DNA of 35,493 bases from positions 1 to 35,493 of the forward strand of contig CAYMDU010000006.1 of assembly GCA_964389495.1 (NCBI GenBank). The letters run 5' to 3'. Within the stretch, counting starts at the first letter, position 1; each line of letters starts with the position of its first letter. The translations under genes and the position numbers were made by a program. This document shows positions 1 through 8,434 of this stretch, one piece after another. This DNA comes from RGIG3009 sp964389495 (GTDB taxonomy: Bacteria > Bacillota > Clostridia > Oscillospirales > Acutalibacteraceae). A model generated the notes under the pieces. It searched no databases. It worked only from the letters and a program-made list of their open reading frames with translations, and was not told the origin of the DNA.

Positions 1-1
1 T

Positions 2-718
2 CGCATCATTGTCGGTGTTCCGGTGCGCAATGCACGGTTGCGCCATGCTGCCGAAACTTTTGTTGGGCTTCTGTGCGAGGGCGCACGCAAGGAAAATATC
101 GAAGTGCGGTATATGAATCCCACCGAAGCCGAAGCGGTTAAGCTGTTTGCTAACACCTACTTGGCGTTGCGCGTGTCTTTCTTTAATGAGTTGGATACCT
201 ATGCGGCCATTCGCGGGTTGGATACCCGTTCTATCATCGAAGGTGTCGGTCTCGATCCGCGCATTGGTTCGCACTACAACAACCCGTCTTTCGGTTACGG
301 CGGCTATTGCCTCCCCAAGGACACCAAGCAGCTTTTGGCCAACTATAACGACATTCCGCAAAATATTATTTCGGCCATTGTGGCCTCCAATGCCACACGC
401 AAGGATTTTATTGCCGATCAAATCATTGCCAAAAAGCCGAAAACCGTGGGAATCTATCGTCTCACCATGAAAGCCGGCAGCGACAATTTCCGTCAAAGCT
501 CTATTCAAGGAGTGATGAAGCGGATCAAGGCCAACGGCATTGAGGTGATTATTTACGAACCCACCATGCGGGAAAATTCCTTTTTTAACAGTCGCGTTGT
601 GCGCGACTTGGAGGAATTCAAGCAATCCGCCGATGTGATTTTGGCCAACCGTTACAACGACGATATTGCCGATGTATTGGATAAGGTCTATACGCGTGAT
701 TTGTATTTCCGCGATTGA
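2..718 (+). CDS. ugd: UDP-glucose 6-dehydrogenase, C-terminal part (5' end outside window)
   Basis: This is the last 238 residues of a UDP-glucose/GDP-mannose dehydrogenase family enzyme, which oxidises UDP-glucose to UDP-glucuronate with two NAD+ for surface polysaccharide precursors. The frame is already open at base 2 (RIIVGVPVRNARL...), so the N-terminal NAD-binding domain lies upstream. Visible are the central helical dimerisation region (NPTEAEAVKLFANTYLALR, FNELDTYA) and the active-site segment GYGGYCLPKDTKQL, whose cysteine is the family's catalytic nucleophile. The C-terminal UDP-binding domain follows (KPKTVGIYRLTMKAGSDNFR, then EPTM). The FRQSS version of the C-terminal motif resembles the short enzymes of about 388 residues (E. 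coli and Klebsiella Ugd type). The gene ends in TGA and is followed within 15 bases by a strong terminator. The family is certain. Substrate is inferred from the resemblance, and a UDP-N-acetylmannosamine dehydrogenase is less likely. Confidence 0.93.
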   Translation, partial: RIIVGVPVRNARLRHAAETFVGLLCEGARKENIEVRYMNPTEAEAVKLFANTYLALRVSFFNELDTYAAIRGLDTRSIIEGVGLDPRIGSHYNNPSFGYGGYCLPKDTKQLLANYNDIPQNIISAIVASNATRKDFIADQIIAKKPKTVGIYRLTMKAGSDNFRQSSIQGVMKRIKANGIEVIIYEPTMRENSFFNSRVVRDLEEFKQSADVILANRYNDDIADVLDKVYTRDLYFRD

Positions 719-728
719 GCAAAAGAAC

Positions 729-766
729 AAAGCTCGTCTGTCAGTTGTTTGACAGGCGAGCTTTTT
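729..766. terminator. Intrinsic terminator between convergent ugd and ABC-F genes
   Basis: A stem of 14 pairs (730-743 with 750-763, one G-T wobble) with a 6-base loop is followed by a T-run on the plus strand. The opposite strand also has a T-rich flank (TTGTTCTTTT), so it probably serves both convergent genes. Confidence 0.85.
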
Positions 767-778
767 GCGTGTTGCCGA

Positions 779-2374
779 TTATTGTCCCTGCTTCCATTCC
801 AGATACTCGTCGTAGGTGGTGGAACGGTCGATAATGGTGCCATCGGCTTTAAATTCGATTATGCGGTTGGCAACCGTTTGAATGAACTGGTGATCGTAGG
901 ACGAAAACAGAATGTTGCCTTTGAATTCGATTAAACCATCGTTCACAGCGGTGATGGATTCCAAATCCAAGTGGTTGGTGGGCTGGTCGAGAAGTAGCAC
1001 ATTGGCGCCGAACATCATCATGCGTGACAGCATGCACCGCACCTTTTCACCACCGGAAAGCACTTTAACGGGTTTAAGAACATCATCGCCGGAAAACAGC
1101 ATTTTCCCCAAGAACCCGCGTAAATAGGTTTCGGTGTTGTCGGCGGAATATTGATTTAACCATTGAATCAAGTTCAGGTCGCAATCGTCGAAAAAGGCGG
1201 AATTGTCTTTGGGAAAATACGATTGCGAGGTGGTGCCGCCCCATTTGTATGTGCCGGAGTCGGGAGCAATTTCGCCCATCAACACACGGAACAAGGCGGT
1301 GATGGCCAGCTCGTTTTCACCCACAAAGGCAATTTTATCGCCTTTGTTCACGCGGAACGAAACGCGGTCGAGTATTTTGGAACCGTCTTGTGTTAGGGTG
1401 AGATCTTCCACTGCCAGGATTTCTTTGCCGGCTTCGCGGTCCATGGTGAATCCGACAAACGGATACCGTCGTGACGAAGCGGGCATTTCTTCCACCGATA
1501 ATTTTTCAATCAGCTTTTTACGGGAAGTAGCCTGCCGCGATTTGGATTTGTTGGCAGAAAAGCGCTGGATAAAATTTTGCAGTTCGCGAATTTTGTCTTC
1601 GGCTTTTTTGTTTTGTTCGCGCATGAGACGTTGCATCAGTTGGCTGGAATCGTACCAGAAATCGTAGTTACCCACATAAATTTTGATTTTGTTATAGTCC
1701 ACATCCACGATGTGAGTGCACACATTGTTGAGAAAATGACGGTCGTGCGATACCACAATTACGGTGCCGATATAGTCCATCAAAAAGTCTTCCAGCCAAG
1801 CAATGGAAGCAATGTCCAGGTGGTTGGTCGGTTCGTCCAGCAGAATAATATCCGGTTGGCCAAACAGGGCCTGTGCCAACAGCACTTTCACTTTTTCTTT
1901 GTCGGCCAAGGCCGTCATCGGTTGATACAGCAGATCGGCCGAAAGCCCCAGTCCCTGCAAAATCTGCCCGGCTTCGGTTTCGGCTTCCCAACCGTTGAGC
2001 TCTGCAAATTCACCTTCCAATTCCGAGGCCAAAACGCCGTCTTCTTCGGTGAATTCCTCTTTGGCATACAGTGCATCTTTTTGCTGAATGATTTCATACA
2101 AACGGGGATTGCCTTGCAAAATGGTATCCAGCACGGTGAAAGCATCGTATGCATAGTGGTCTTGTTTCAACACCGACATGCGGTTTCCCTTGTCGATAAT
2201 CACTTCGCCTGCCGACGGTTCCAACTCGCCGGACAGAATACGAAGAAAAGTGGATTTGCCGGCGCCGTTGGCGCCGATAACGCCATAGCAATTTCCCGGT
2301 GTAAACAGCAAATTTACATGGGTGAACAGGTTTTGCCCGCTGAAATTAATTCCAAGATCTGATACGGTAATCAT
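779..2374 (-). CDS. ABC-F family ATPase, YkpA/YbiT-like, with one degenerate ATP site
   Basis: A 531-residue soluble protein with two ABC domains joined by a linker (about 240-305) rich in basic residues. There are no membrane segments, as in ABC-F proteins that act on the ribosome. Domain 1 has an intact Walker A (GANGAGKST, 34-42), Walker B with D180-E181 and H-loop His210. Its signature is the degenerate ADKEKVKV (156-163). Domain 2 keeps a perfect signature LSGGEK (439-444). Its Walker A is GENELAITA (352-360, no Lys), its Walker B reads LLLDQPTNHLD (Gln464 where Glu is expected), and the H-loop position is Tyr493 (SYDHQF). I checked these codons on the DNA. The degenerate first signature is normal for the YbiT/YkpA branch, but the three losses in domain 2 are not. 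The start has the ribosome site GGAGGAG just upstream. It is the last gene of a minus-strand run, 23 bases after the membrane protein gene. The exact cellular role is unknown; translation-factor function is inferred from the family. Confidence 0.92.
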   Translation of the reverse strand: MITVSDLGINFSGQNLFTHVNLLFTPGNCYGVIGANGAGKSTFLRILSGELEPSAGEVIIDKGNRMSVLKQDHYAYDAFTVLDTILQGNPRLYEIIQQKDALYAKEEFTEEDGVLASELEGEFAELNGWEAETEAGQILQGLGLSADLLYQPMTALADKEKVKVLLAQALFGQPDIILLDEPTNHLDIASIAWLEDFLMDYIGTVIVVSHDRHFLNNVCTHIVDVDYNKIKIYVGNYDFWYDSSQLMQRLMREQNKKAEDKIRELQNFIQRFSANKSKSRQATSRKKLIEKLSVEEMPASSRRYPFVGFTMDREAGKEILAVEDLTLTQDGSKILDRVSFRVNKGDKIAFVGENELAITALFRVLMGEIAPDSGTYKWGGTTSQSYFPKDNSAFFDDCDLNLIQWLNQYSADNTETYLRGFLGKMLFSGDDVLKPVKVLSGGEKVRCMLSRMMMFGANVLLLDQPTNHLDLESITAVNDGLIEFKGNILFSSYDHQFIQTVANRIIEFKADGTIIDRSTTYDEYLEWKQGQ

Positions 2375-2397
2375 GTGCTCCTCCGGAAATTCAAGAA

Positions 2398-3156
2398 TTA
2401 CCTGCCTATTCTACCACACTTTTTCTGATGTTGCAAGACATGAAAGGAATTCTTTGCCGGATTTCCCTGTAAAAGCCGATGTAGGGCAGACGCTTTGGCA
2501 ATGTGAAAGCGAACGGAAATCCCAAGCCACGGAAGCACCAACAGACAGGCGAGAAGTTGCGCAGCATAAGAAATGTGTAGCTGTATCAGTGCATTCAAGT
2601 GTCCTTTCGACAGACGCCGCGAAGTGGTAATCGCTCCTGCAAGACCGTTGGGGTAGGATAAAAGATAGGGGACAAACGATAGCCTAAGCAGATGAATTTC
2701 CACCGCCAGCAAAATGCCGGCTGTGAGTAACACACTTAAAACGATAACCGCCTGCGATGCGAATTGCTCATCGCGGGTGAGCGCGTGCGTCAGGCGCCAC
2801 TTGCCATAAGAAAACAAAAACAGCGTTGGTGCGCAGCCAAACGTACTCCACAGCAAACGCTCTCCCCACAAGTAGGCGCGCCATCCGATGGTTTTTTCAT
2901 AGCCGTGACGATAATAACGAAACAACAACGGTATCGTGGCCGCTTCGCTGTCGGCAACGAGTGTTTCAAAGAATAAAGCGCGTCCTGCTTTCAGTGGTGA
3001 AAACAACAGCCAGTCAACCAGAAGCATGCAGAACAGCACAGTGGGAGAGAAGGTCAAAAAGAAACAGGTTCCCCAAAGCAGCAGTTCACCGGCCGCAATG
3101 CTTCCTTGCACTAACAGGACAGCGGTTCGATTTTTGTGTGGAGCGGTTGTATTCAT
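2398..3156 (-). CDS. Multi-pass membrane protein, weakly DUF975-like, function unknown
   Basis: A 252-residue hydrophobic protein that I do not recognise with confidence. About five or six membrane segments can be seen, including the stretches near residues 14-50, 95-115, 135-155 and 205-222. The segment FVPYLLSYP followed by SRRLSKGH and a further hydrophobic helix resembles the pattern of the DUF975 membrane family, but this is a weak match. The ATG at 3156 was chosen because GGTGAT lies 7 bases upstream; a GTG at 3168 would add four residues. It sits between the Ca2+-ATPase gene (41 bases upstream) and the ABC-F gene (23 bases downstream) on the same strand, with no terminator visible, so co-transcription is likely. 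The C-terminus is basic (HQKKCGRIGR) and probably cytoplasmic. Confidence 0.75.
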   Translation of the reverse strand: MNTTAPHKNRTAVLLVQGSIAAGELLLWGTCFFLTFSPTVLFCMLLVDWLLFSPLKAGRALFFETLVADSEAATIPLLFRYYRHGYEKTIGWRAYLWGERLLWSTFGCAPTLFLFSYGKWRLTHALTRDEQFASQAVIVLSVLLTAGILLAVEIHLLRLSFVPYLLSYPNGLAGAITTSRRLSKGHLNALIQLHISYAAQLLACLLVLPWLGISVRFHIAKASALHRLLQGNPAKNSFHVLQHQKKCGRIGR

Positions 3157-3197
3157 TGTTGATATCACCGGTTTTAGTATGTTCCAAATCCCGCAGT

Positions 3198-5864
3198 TTA
3201 AAGCGTTCCTTTTCGGCGAAATAACCGCAAACTGACTTTTCGCGCCAAATCAAACGGAATAACCAATGCGGCCATGCCGACAACCCGTATCAACTCTCCG
3301 CTTGTTAAGCCGGCGGTGCGAAATAGGGAACCACCGTAGTAGATTAAACCGATTTGCACGGCCACAATCAGCGTCATCACCAGTACAAAAGCGGGGTTCC
3401 GATGCAAATGTGACAGCAAGTTCAAACGGGGAGTACGGGCATTAAAGCAGTTGAAAATGCCGCAAAAAATAAACAGAGCAAAAAAGGCGGTCATCCAATA
3501 GACAGGGCGAATATCGTAGCGAAACCATGTGCGTAACGGTTCCCATGTTAAAAATACGGTACACAGTGCAATGGTGAACAACCCGGTACCGAGAATTTGG
3601 TGCAGCATGTAACGGTTCAGCACCGGTTCTTCCCGCTTCTTCGGCGGTTCTTCCATGTATTCCGGAAGCGGCGGCTCTCCTGCAAACGCCAGCCCTGCTA
3701 ATGTGTCCATAATTATGTTAATCCATAGCATTTGCATCACAGTTACCGGAGTTTCCAAGCCGAGGAACGGCCCAATAACCGAAATTCCCACGGCGCAAAG
3801 ATTCATGGTTAATTGAAAAATGATGAATTTCCGAATGCTTTTGAATATGGTACGCCCATACAAAATTGCACGGGCAATCGAAGCAAAATTGTCGTTCAAA
3901 ATTACCACATCACCGGCCTGCTTGGCCACCTCGGTGCCGCTGCCCATGGCAAACCCCACATCGGCTTTTTTCAGCGCCGGTGCATCATTCACACCGTCGC
4001 CGGTCATGCCGGCTACCAGGTTGCATTCCTGTGCCAAACGCACCAAACGGCTTTTGTCCGACGGTAGCGCCCGCGCAATCACACGCAAAGCGGGAAGCTG
4101 TCGTTTGATTTCTTCATCGCTCATAGCGGCCAGCTCACGGCTGGTTATCATGGCCGAACGCGGACTTCGGTCGGATAATAGGCCGGCTGCACGGGCAACA
4201 GCGGTTGCAGTTTCCGGCCCGTCGCCGGTCATCATCACCACCTGGATGCCGGCTTTTTGCACAGTGCGAACCGCTTGCCGAACTTCGGGGCGCAGCTCAT
4301 CACGCAATCCGGCAAACCCCACAAACAGCAAATCGGTTGGCGTGTTGCTCAGTGCGGTGTCGCTAACAGCCAAGGCAATCAGACGCATGGAATTTCGCTC
4401 CAACGATTGGCGCAGAACTGCCAGCAAGCGGCTGTCGTCAAGCAAACGCACCGTCCCGTCGGCCGCCACATAGTGATGGCACCGTGCCAAAATCCATTCC
4501 GGTGCCCCTTTGTACAGCGACAGCCGTTCGGGGATATTGCCGTTCAGTAATGGCAACGAACCGGCCAGCTCCACACCGGACCACTTTTTGGCACTGTCAA
4601 ATGGGATTTTGGAAAGAACGGTGCAGTCGGTACACAAAGGTCGGCGCCCCATCACAAAGCGAAGCAGGGCGCGGTCGGTGGCATTGCCACCCAAAATTTC
4701 GCGTCCGTTAGGGGTGCACTCGGTGTTATAAAAGCCGGAAAGCTGCCACAGGTTTCGCAGAACTTTGGGTACTTGCATTTCTTGATGGTACAAATGCCCC
4801 TCGCCGTCGGCTACCAGCGATACCGTTGGATGCCCTTGCGTTAATGTGCCGGTTTTATCTGTGAACAAAATATTCAAACTGCCCGATGTTTCAATGCCAA
4901 CCAGTTTGCGCACCAGCACATGGTCTTTCAACATTCTTCGCATGTTGGAAGACAGCACCACCGTGATCATCATAGGAAGCCCCTCGGGAACAGCCACAAC
5001 CACAACCGATAATGCCAATGTGAGAGCGTGTAACAACACGCTAATCAGTTGGGAAGGATGCGTGAACATGGCCGCTATGGCGGTGAACTGATAGTGATTT
5101 TCCATCACCATGGCATGGAACATATCGGCCAGTGCTACCATGCCGGCGGCTGCAAATCCCAAACGACTCAATGTTTTGGCCAATTTTTCCAACCGTATTC
5201 GCAAAGGGCTTTCGCGGGTTTCCTCTTGGATTTCCGCCGCCAACGCCCCGTAAACGGTATGGGCGCCCACTTGACAAACGCGCATGAGTCCGTTGCCGGC
5301 ACAAACAACCGTTCCACGCAACAAAGCTGCCGGTGCCGTGGGGGAAAAGGTATCTTCGGCACCCCCGGCTGTTTTCTCGGCTTCTCCGCTTTCTCCGTTG
5401 AGTGCTGATTGGTCGATGCGCAAGGTTCCTTCTGTTAACAGACCGTCTGCCGGTACGCGCTCACCGCTTTGCAACAGCACCGCATCACCCACCACCAACT
5501 CGTCCGGTGATACGGCTGTCACATGCCCGTTTCGATACACGCGGCATCGCACGGCAGCGGCTTCTTCTTGCAATTTTTCAAACGCCGATTCACTGCCGTA
5601 TTCCGACAGCGTTGAAACAAAAGTGGCCAAAAACACGGCAATAGCCACCCCGGCCGATTCGTACCAATCGTGATTGCGAAACAAAAACACCACATTGATT
5701 GCCAGTACGGTTAGCAACACTTTAATAATGGGGTCGCCAAAGCTGTCAAGGTATTGTCGAAAAAAACCGCGCCGCTTTTGCCGTGTTAACCGATTGTCTC
5801 CGTACTTCATCCGTGAGGTGGTTACTTCTCGGTCGGTCAGTCCTCTCGATCGCTGTTCCTGCAT
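3198..5864 (-). CDS. P-type calcium-transporting ATPase (type IIB/PMCA-like)
   Basis: An 888-residue integral membrane ATPase predicted to export Ca2+ using ATP. The cation-ATPase N-terminal domain is followed by two membrane helices (about 45-85) and the actuator domain. The M4 motif VPEGLP (292-297), phosphorylation site DKTGT (Asp336) and hinge GDGVNDAPAL follow. The M6 segment WINIIMDTLA supplies Asn and Asp ligands, and a C-terminal helix bundle ends the protein. The PEGLP and M6 pattern fits the single-site IIB calcium pumps. The actuator loop reads NGES (156-159) instead of the textbook TGES; the Asn codon was checked. The start at 5864 has AAAGGAGG 8 bases upstream, much better than an ATG 87 bases further out. 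It is the first gene of a probable operon with the membrane protein and ABC-F genes. Mn2+ or another divalent cation cannot be excluded. Confidence 0.92.
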   Translation of the reverse strand: MQEQRSRGLTDREVTTSRMKYGDNRLTRQKRRGFFRQYLDSFGDPIIKVLLTVLAINVVFLFRNHDWYESAGVAIAVFLATFVSTLSEYGSESAFEKLQEEAAAVRCRVYRNGHVTAVSPDELVVGDAVLLQSGERVPADGLLTEGTLRIDQSALNGESGEAEKTAGGAEDTFSPTAPAALLRGTVVCAGNGLMRVCQVGAHTVYGALAAEIQEETRESPLRIRLEKLAKTLSRLGFAAAGMVALADMFHAMVMENHYQFTAIAAMFTHPSQLISVLLHALTLALSVVVVAVPEGLPMMITVVLSSNMRRMLKDHVLVRKLVGIETSGSLNILFTDKTGTLTQGHPTVSLVADGEGHLYHQEMQVPKVLRNLWQLSGFYNTECTPNGREILGGNATDRALLRFVMGRRPLCTDCTVLSKIPFDSAKKWSGVELAGSLPLLNGNIPERLSLYKGAPEWILARCHHYVAADGTVRLLDDSRLLAVLRQSLERNSMRLIALAVSDTALSNTPTDLLFVGFAGLRDELRPEVRQAVRTVQKAGIQVVMMTGDGPETATAVARAAGLLSDRSPRSAMITSRELAAMSDEEIKRQLPALRVIARALPSDKSRLVRLAQECNLVAGMTGDGVNDAPALKKADVGFAMGSGTEVAKQAGDVVILNDNFASIARAILYGRTIFKSIRKFIIFQLTMNLCAVGISVIGPFLGLETPVTVMQMLWINIIMDTLAGLAFAGEPPLPEYMEEPPKKREEPVLNRYMLHQILGTGLFTIALCTVFLTWEPLRTWFRYDIRPVYWMTAFFALFIFCGIFNCFNARTPRLNLLSHLHRNPAFVLVMTLIVAVQIGLIYYGGSLFRTAGLTSGELIRVVGMAALVIPFDLARKVSLRLFRRKGTL

Positions 5865-5971
5865 TGCCACATCCTCCTTTATGCTTACAGGATATTCACA
5901 GCCTGTACCAAATAGACCGTCGGCTTTTTTTGCCACAAATCGTGAAAACATTGGTTGTTTTGCCTACGCTA

Positions 5972-6005
5972 TACGACAGAAACAGCAGGGGACAAGCCGT
6001 ATAAT
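5972..6005 (+). promoter_or_regulatory. Candidate spoIIE promoter with a Spo0A box
   Basis: A perfect TATAAT (6000-6005) lies 30 bases before the spoIIE start. There is no consensus -35 at normal spacing. At that position sits TACGACA (5972-5978), one mismatch from the Spo0A box TTCGACA. In Bacillus subtilis spoIIE and spoIIG promoters, Spo0A binds overlapping the -35 region of sigma-A promoters, so the arrangement fits. The -10 element is clear; the Spo0A box is inference. Confidence 0.5.
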
Positions 6006-6035
6006 GAATGCATCAAGATATGGTGGTGAGGGAAT

Positions 6036-8366
6036 ATGAAACACACAAGTTATAGCGGTCGGGCAGCAAAATGGCAGCACAGTATTCCGGAAGGTATGCG
6101 GCGCCAATTACTTCACATGACAGTGGGGGTTGCACTTGGCTTTTTGCTGCCTCACGCTACGGTGTATGGCAATATGGCTCCTTTTGGCGTTGGCTTGGCG
6201 GCAGCAGCCGGTGGGCCGGGGACTGTGTTGATATATTTGGCGGTGTCGGCAGGGTATCTTGTGCAGGGAATGTCACTGTCCTTGCGCTATCTAGCAGCAC
6301 TAATTACGGTGGCCGGTATTCGATGGTCGGTCAGTGGGTTTCCGCAAATTGTCCGTACACGCATTTTTTCATCGGTTGTTGCGTTTTTGGGTACGGTTAT
6401 TACCGGAAGCGCTTTGCTGCTGAATGCTTCACCAACGGCGATTGCGGCGCTGACCGTCTTGTCCGAAGGGTTGTTGGCAGGTGGGTTTGCCTTCTTTGCC
6501 GCAACGGTTCGGCGTGATGTGACCGGTGCTTCCGAAGAGCCACTGTCTGCTGAAGCCGAAGTGAGTTTGATTGTAATAGCTTCGGTGGTCATGATGGCCT
6601 TGCTGACGGTGGAATGTGGCGGAATTGCGCCGGCACGTATTTTGTCGTTGTTGTTGATTTTGTTGGCGGCCCGTAACGGAAAATGGGTGGGAGGCAGCGC
6701 TGTTGGAATATTGTTAGGTACGGCTTTGCTGCTTGCCACACCGTCATACACCTATTTGGCACCGGCCTATGCTTTGGGCGGCTTTTTGGCAGGCTTGTTT
6801 TCCGAAAAAGGCAAATGGCTGTCGGCCATTATGCTGTTGGCAGCGCACGGTATTGTGGTGGTTCAGGGAGCGGAAGAAACGGCCGTGATTATTTCACTGT
6901 ACGAAGTGATAGCGGCCGGTGCCCTCTTTTTGCTGGTTCCCGCTGTGGCCGAAAGTGCGGTGGAGCGCCTGCTTCGTACCACGCGGCAATTACCGGAAGT
7001 GCGTTCGGCGCAACGCGCTGCTGCGTTGAAAATGGAACAAGCGGCGCGTGCCATGCAAGAAGTAGCGGGTACCGTGGATGCTGTGTCGGCGCAGTTGGCA
7101 GAATTGAGTGTACCGGAGGTGGGAACATTATACCGCACGGTGTCCGACGAGGTGTGTCGTTCTTGCCGTTCACGACTGGATTGTTGGAAAGAACATTATA
7201 CCGATACCATGGACGAGTTTAATCACCTAACGGCGGTATTGCAAGAGCACGAGGCTATCACCGAAGAAGATTTCACGGGGAGACTCAAAACCGCTTGTCG
7301 CCGCCGTCGCGAATTGAGTGTGCGCATCAATGCCGGTTATCGGGAATACCTGGTGCGGGAAAGTGCTTTTCGACGTTTGAATGAGCTACGCCGTATTGTT
7401 ACCGACCAATTTTCATCCACCGCACAAATGCTGGAAGAATTTTCTGAATCATTTTCCAAACCGGAATGGATGGATACCGATACGGCTACTCGTTTGGAGG
7501 AAGCGATGAAGCGGCAACGGATTCGCCTGCGTCAAGTGGTTTGCCGTATAAACGAAAGAGGACGCATGGAAGTGGAAATGCTGTTGGACGGCAAATATCA
7601 AACACAAAATCGCGAATCCTTTTGCCGACGAATTGGTGAACTGTGCGGGCGATCGTTTTCGTTGCCTGTGATTGACTATGCCGACTGTGTCACGCGCATT
7701 GCCTTCACCGAACGCCACTCTTACAGTGTTGCCGTTGGTACGGCACAGCTTCGCTGCGAGGGTGAACAGTTGTGCGGAGATGCGTTCGAATGCTTCCAAG
7801 ACGGTACCGGACGCCAAATTGTTGTGCTGAGCGACGGCATGGGAAGTGGAGGACGGGCCGCTGTTGACGGCGCTATGGCGGCCGGTCTGGCAACGCGCCT
7901 TCTTAAAGCGGGCTTTGGCACCGAAAGTTTGCTTCGCCTGGTGAACACGGCGCTGATGGCCAAATCCGAAGATGAAAGTTTGGCAACTTTGGATATTGCC
8001 ATTATCAATTTGTTCACGGGGGACATGGAATTGCTCAAAGCAGGTGCCGGTGTGTCTTTGCTGTATAGCAAAGGGCGCGTTAGTCGCCTAAACGAATCGT
8101 CACTTCCTTTGGGAATTTTGCGGGAACTGACTTTCGCACGCACCAAAGACCGCTTGGTAGATGGGGATATTTTGGTTCTTATGAGCGACGGCGTGAGCAA
8201 CGACGGCGTGGACTGGGTAGAAGATTTGTTGCGTGATTACGACTGCGATACCGGCGGTATGCAGGGGCTGGCACAACTGATTGCCGATACCGCGCGTGAT
8301 CGTCAGCATGATGAACACGGTGACGATGTCACCGTGATTGCCCTGGGTGTTCACCGCTTGCGATAG
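6036..8366 (+). CDS. spoIIE: Stage II sporulation protein E, SpoIIE phosphatase
   Basis: A 776-residue membrane-bound PP2C-type phosphatase. In sporulating Firmicutes SpoIIE dephosphorylates SpoIIAA, which frees SigF in the forespore, and it also associates with the polar division septum through FtsZ. About ten membrane helices fill residues 25-310. A central region follows, with a cysteine cluster (CRSCRSRLDCW, about 374-384). The C-terminal PP2C/SpoIIE domain occupies about 565-775. Metal-binding acidic motifs are visible: GDAFE, VLSDGMGSGGRA, LMSDGVSND and HGDDVTVIALG. The length is slightly below the 827 residues of the Bacillus protein. The ATG at 6036 follows GGTGGTGAGGG. It is a single-gene unit flanked by minus-strand genes on both sides, with a candidate Spo0A-dependent promoter upstream. 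Confidence 0.96.
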   Translation: MKHTSYSGRAAKWQHSIPEGMRRQLLHMTVGVALGFLLPHATVYGNMAPFGVGLAAAAGGPGTVLIYLAVSAGYLVQGMSLSLRYLAALITVAGIRWSVSGFPQIVRTRIFSSVVAFLGTVITGSALLLNASPTAIAALTVLSEGLLAGGFAFFAATVRRDVTGASEEPLSAEAEVSLIVIASVVMMALLTVECGGIAPARILSLLLILLAARNGKWVGGSAVGILLGTALLLATPSYTYLAPAYALGGFLAGLFSEKGKWLSAIMLLAAHGIVVVQGAEETAVIISLYEVIAAGALFLLVPAVAESAVERLLRTTRQLPEVRSAQRAAALKMEQAARAMQEVAGTVDAVSAQLAELSVPEVGTLYRTVSDEVCRSCRSRLDCWKEHYTDTMDEFNHLTAVLQEHEAITEEDFTGRLKTACRRRRELSVRINAGYREYLVRESAFRRLNELRRIVTDQFSSTAQMLEEFSESFSKPEWMDTDTATRLEEAMKRQRIRLRQVVCRINERGRMEVEMLLDGKYQTQNRESFCRRIGELCGRSFSLPVIDYADCVTRIAFTERHSYSVAVGTAQLRCEGEQLCGDAFECFQDGTGRQIVVLSDGMGSGGRAAVDGAMAAGLATRLLKAGFGTESLLRLVNTALMAKSEDESLATLDIAIINLFTGDMELLKAGAGVSLLYSKGRVSRLNESSLPLGILRELTFARTKDRLVDGDILVLMSDGVSNDGVDWVEDLLRDYDCDTGGMQGLAQLIADTARDRQHDEHGDDVTVIALGVHRLR

Positions 8367-8395
8367 AACCGCTACCGGGTAACAAAGGCAGTACG

Positions 8396-8426
8396 CAAAA
8401 AGCCTCCGGCTAACAGCCGGAGGCTT
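8396..8426. terminator. Bidirectional intrinsic terminator between spoIIE and the dehydrogenase gene
   Basis: A perfect 10-bp GC-rich stem (8401-8410 with 8416-8425) with a 5-base loop. The minus-strand side continues into TTTTT, so it best terminates the dehydrogenase transcript, but it can also stop spoIIE (short TTT on the plus side). Confidence 0.85.
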
Positions 8427-8434
8427 TGTCACTT

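Noticed and set aside
1577..2362. 261-residue open frame on the plus strand inside the ABC-F gene
   Set aside because: It is antisense to a clearly conserved gene, has no ribosome site or family resemblance, and reflects codon bias of the opposite strand.
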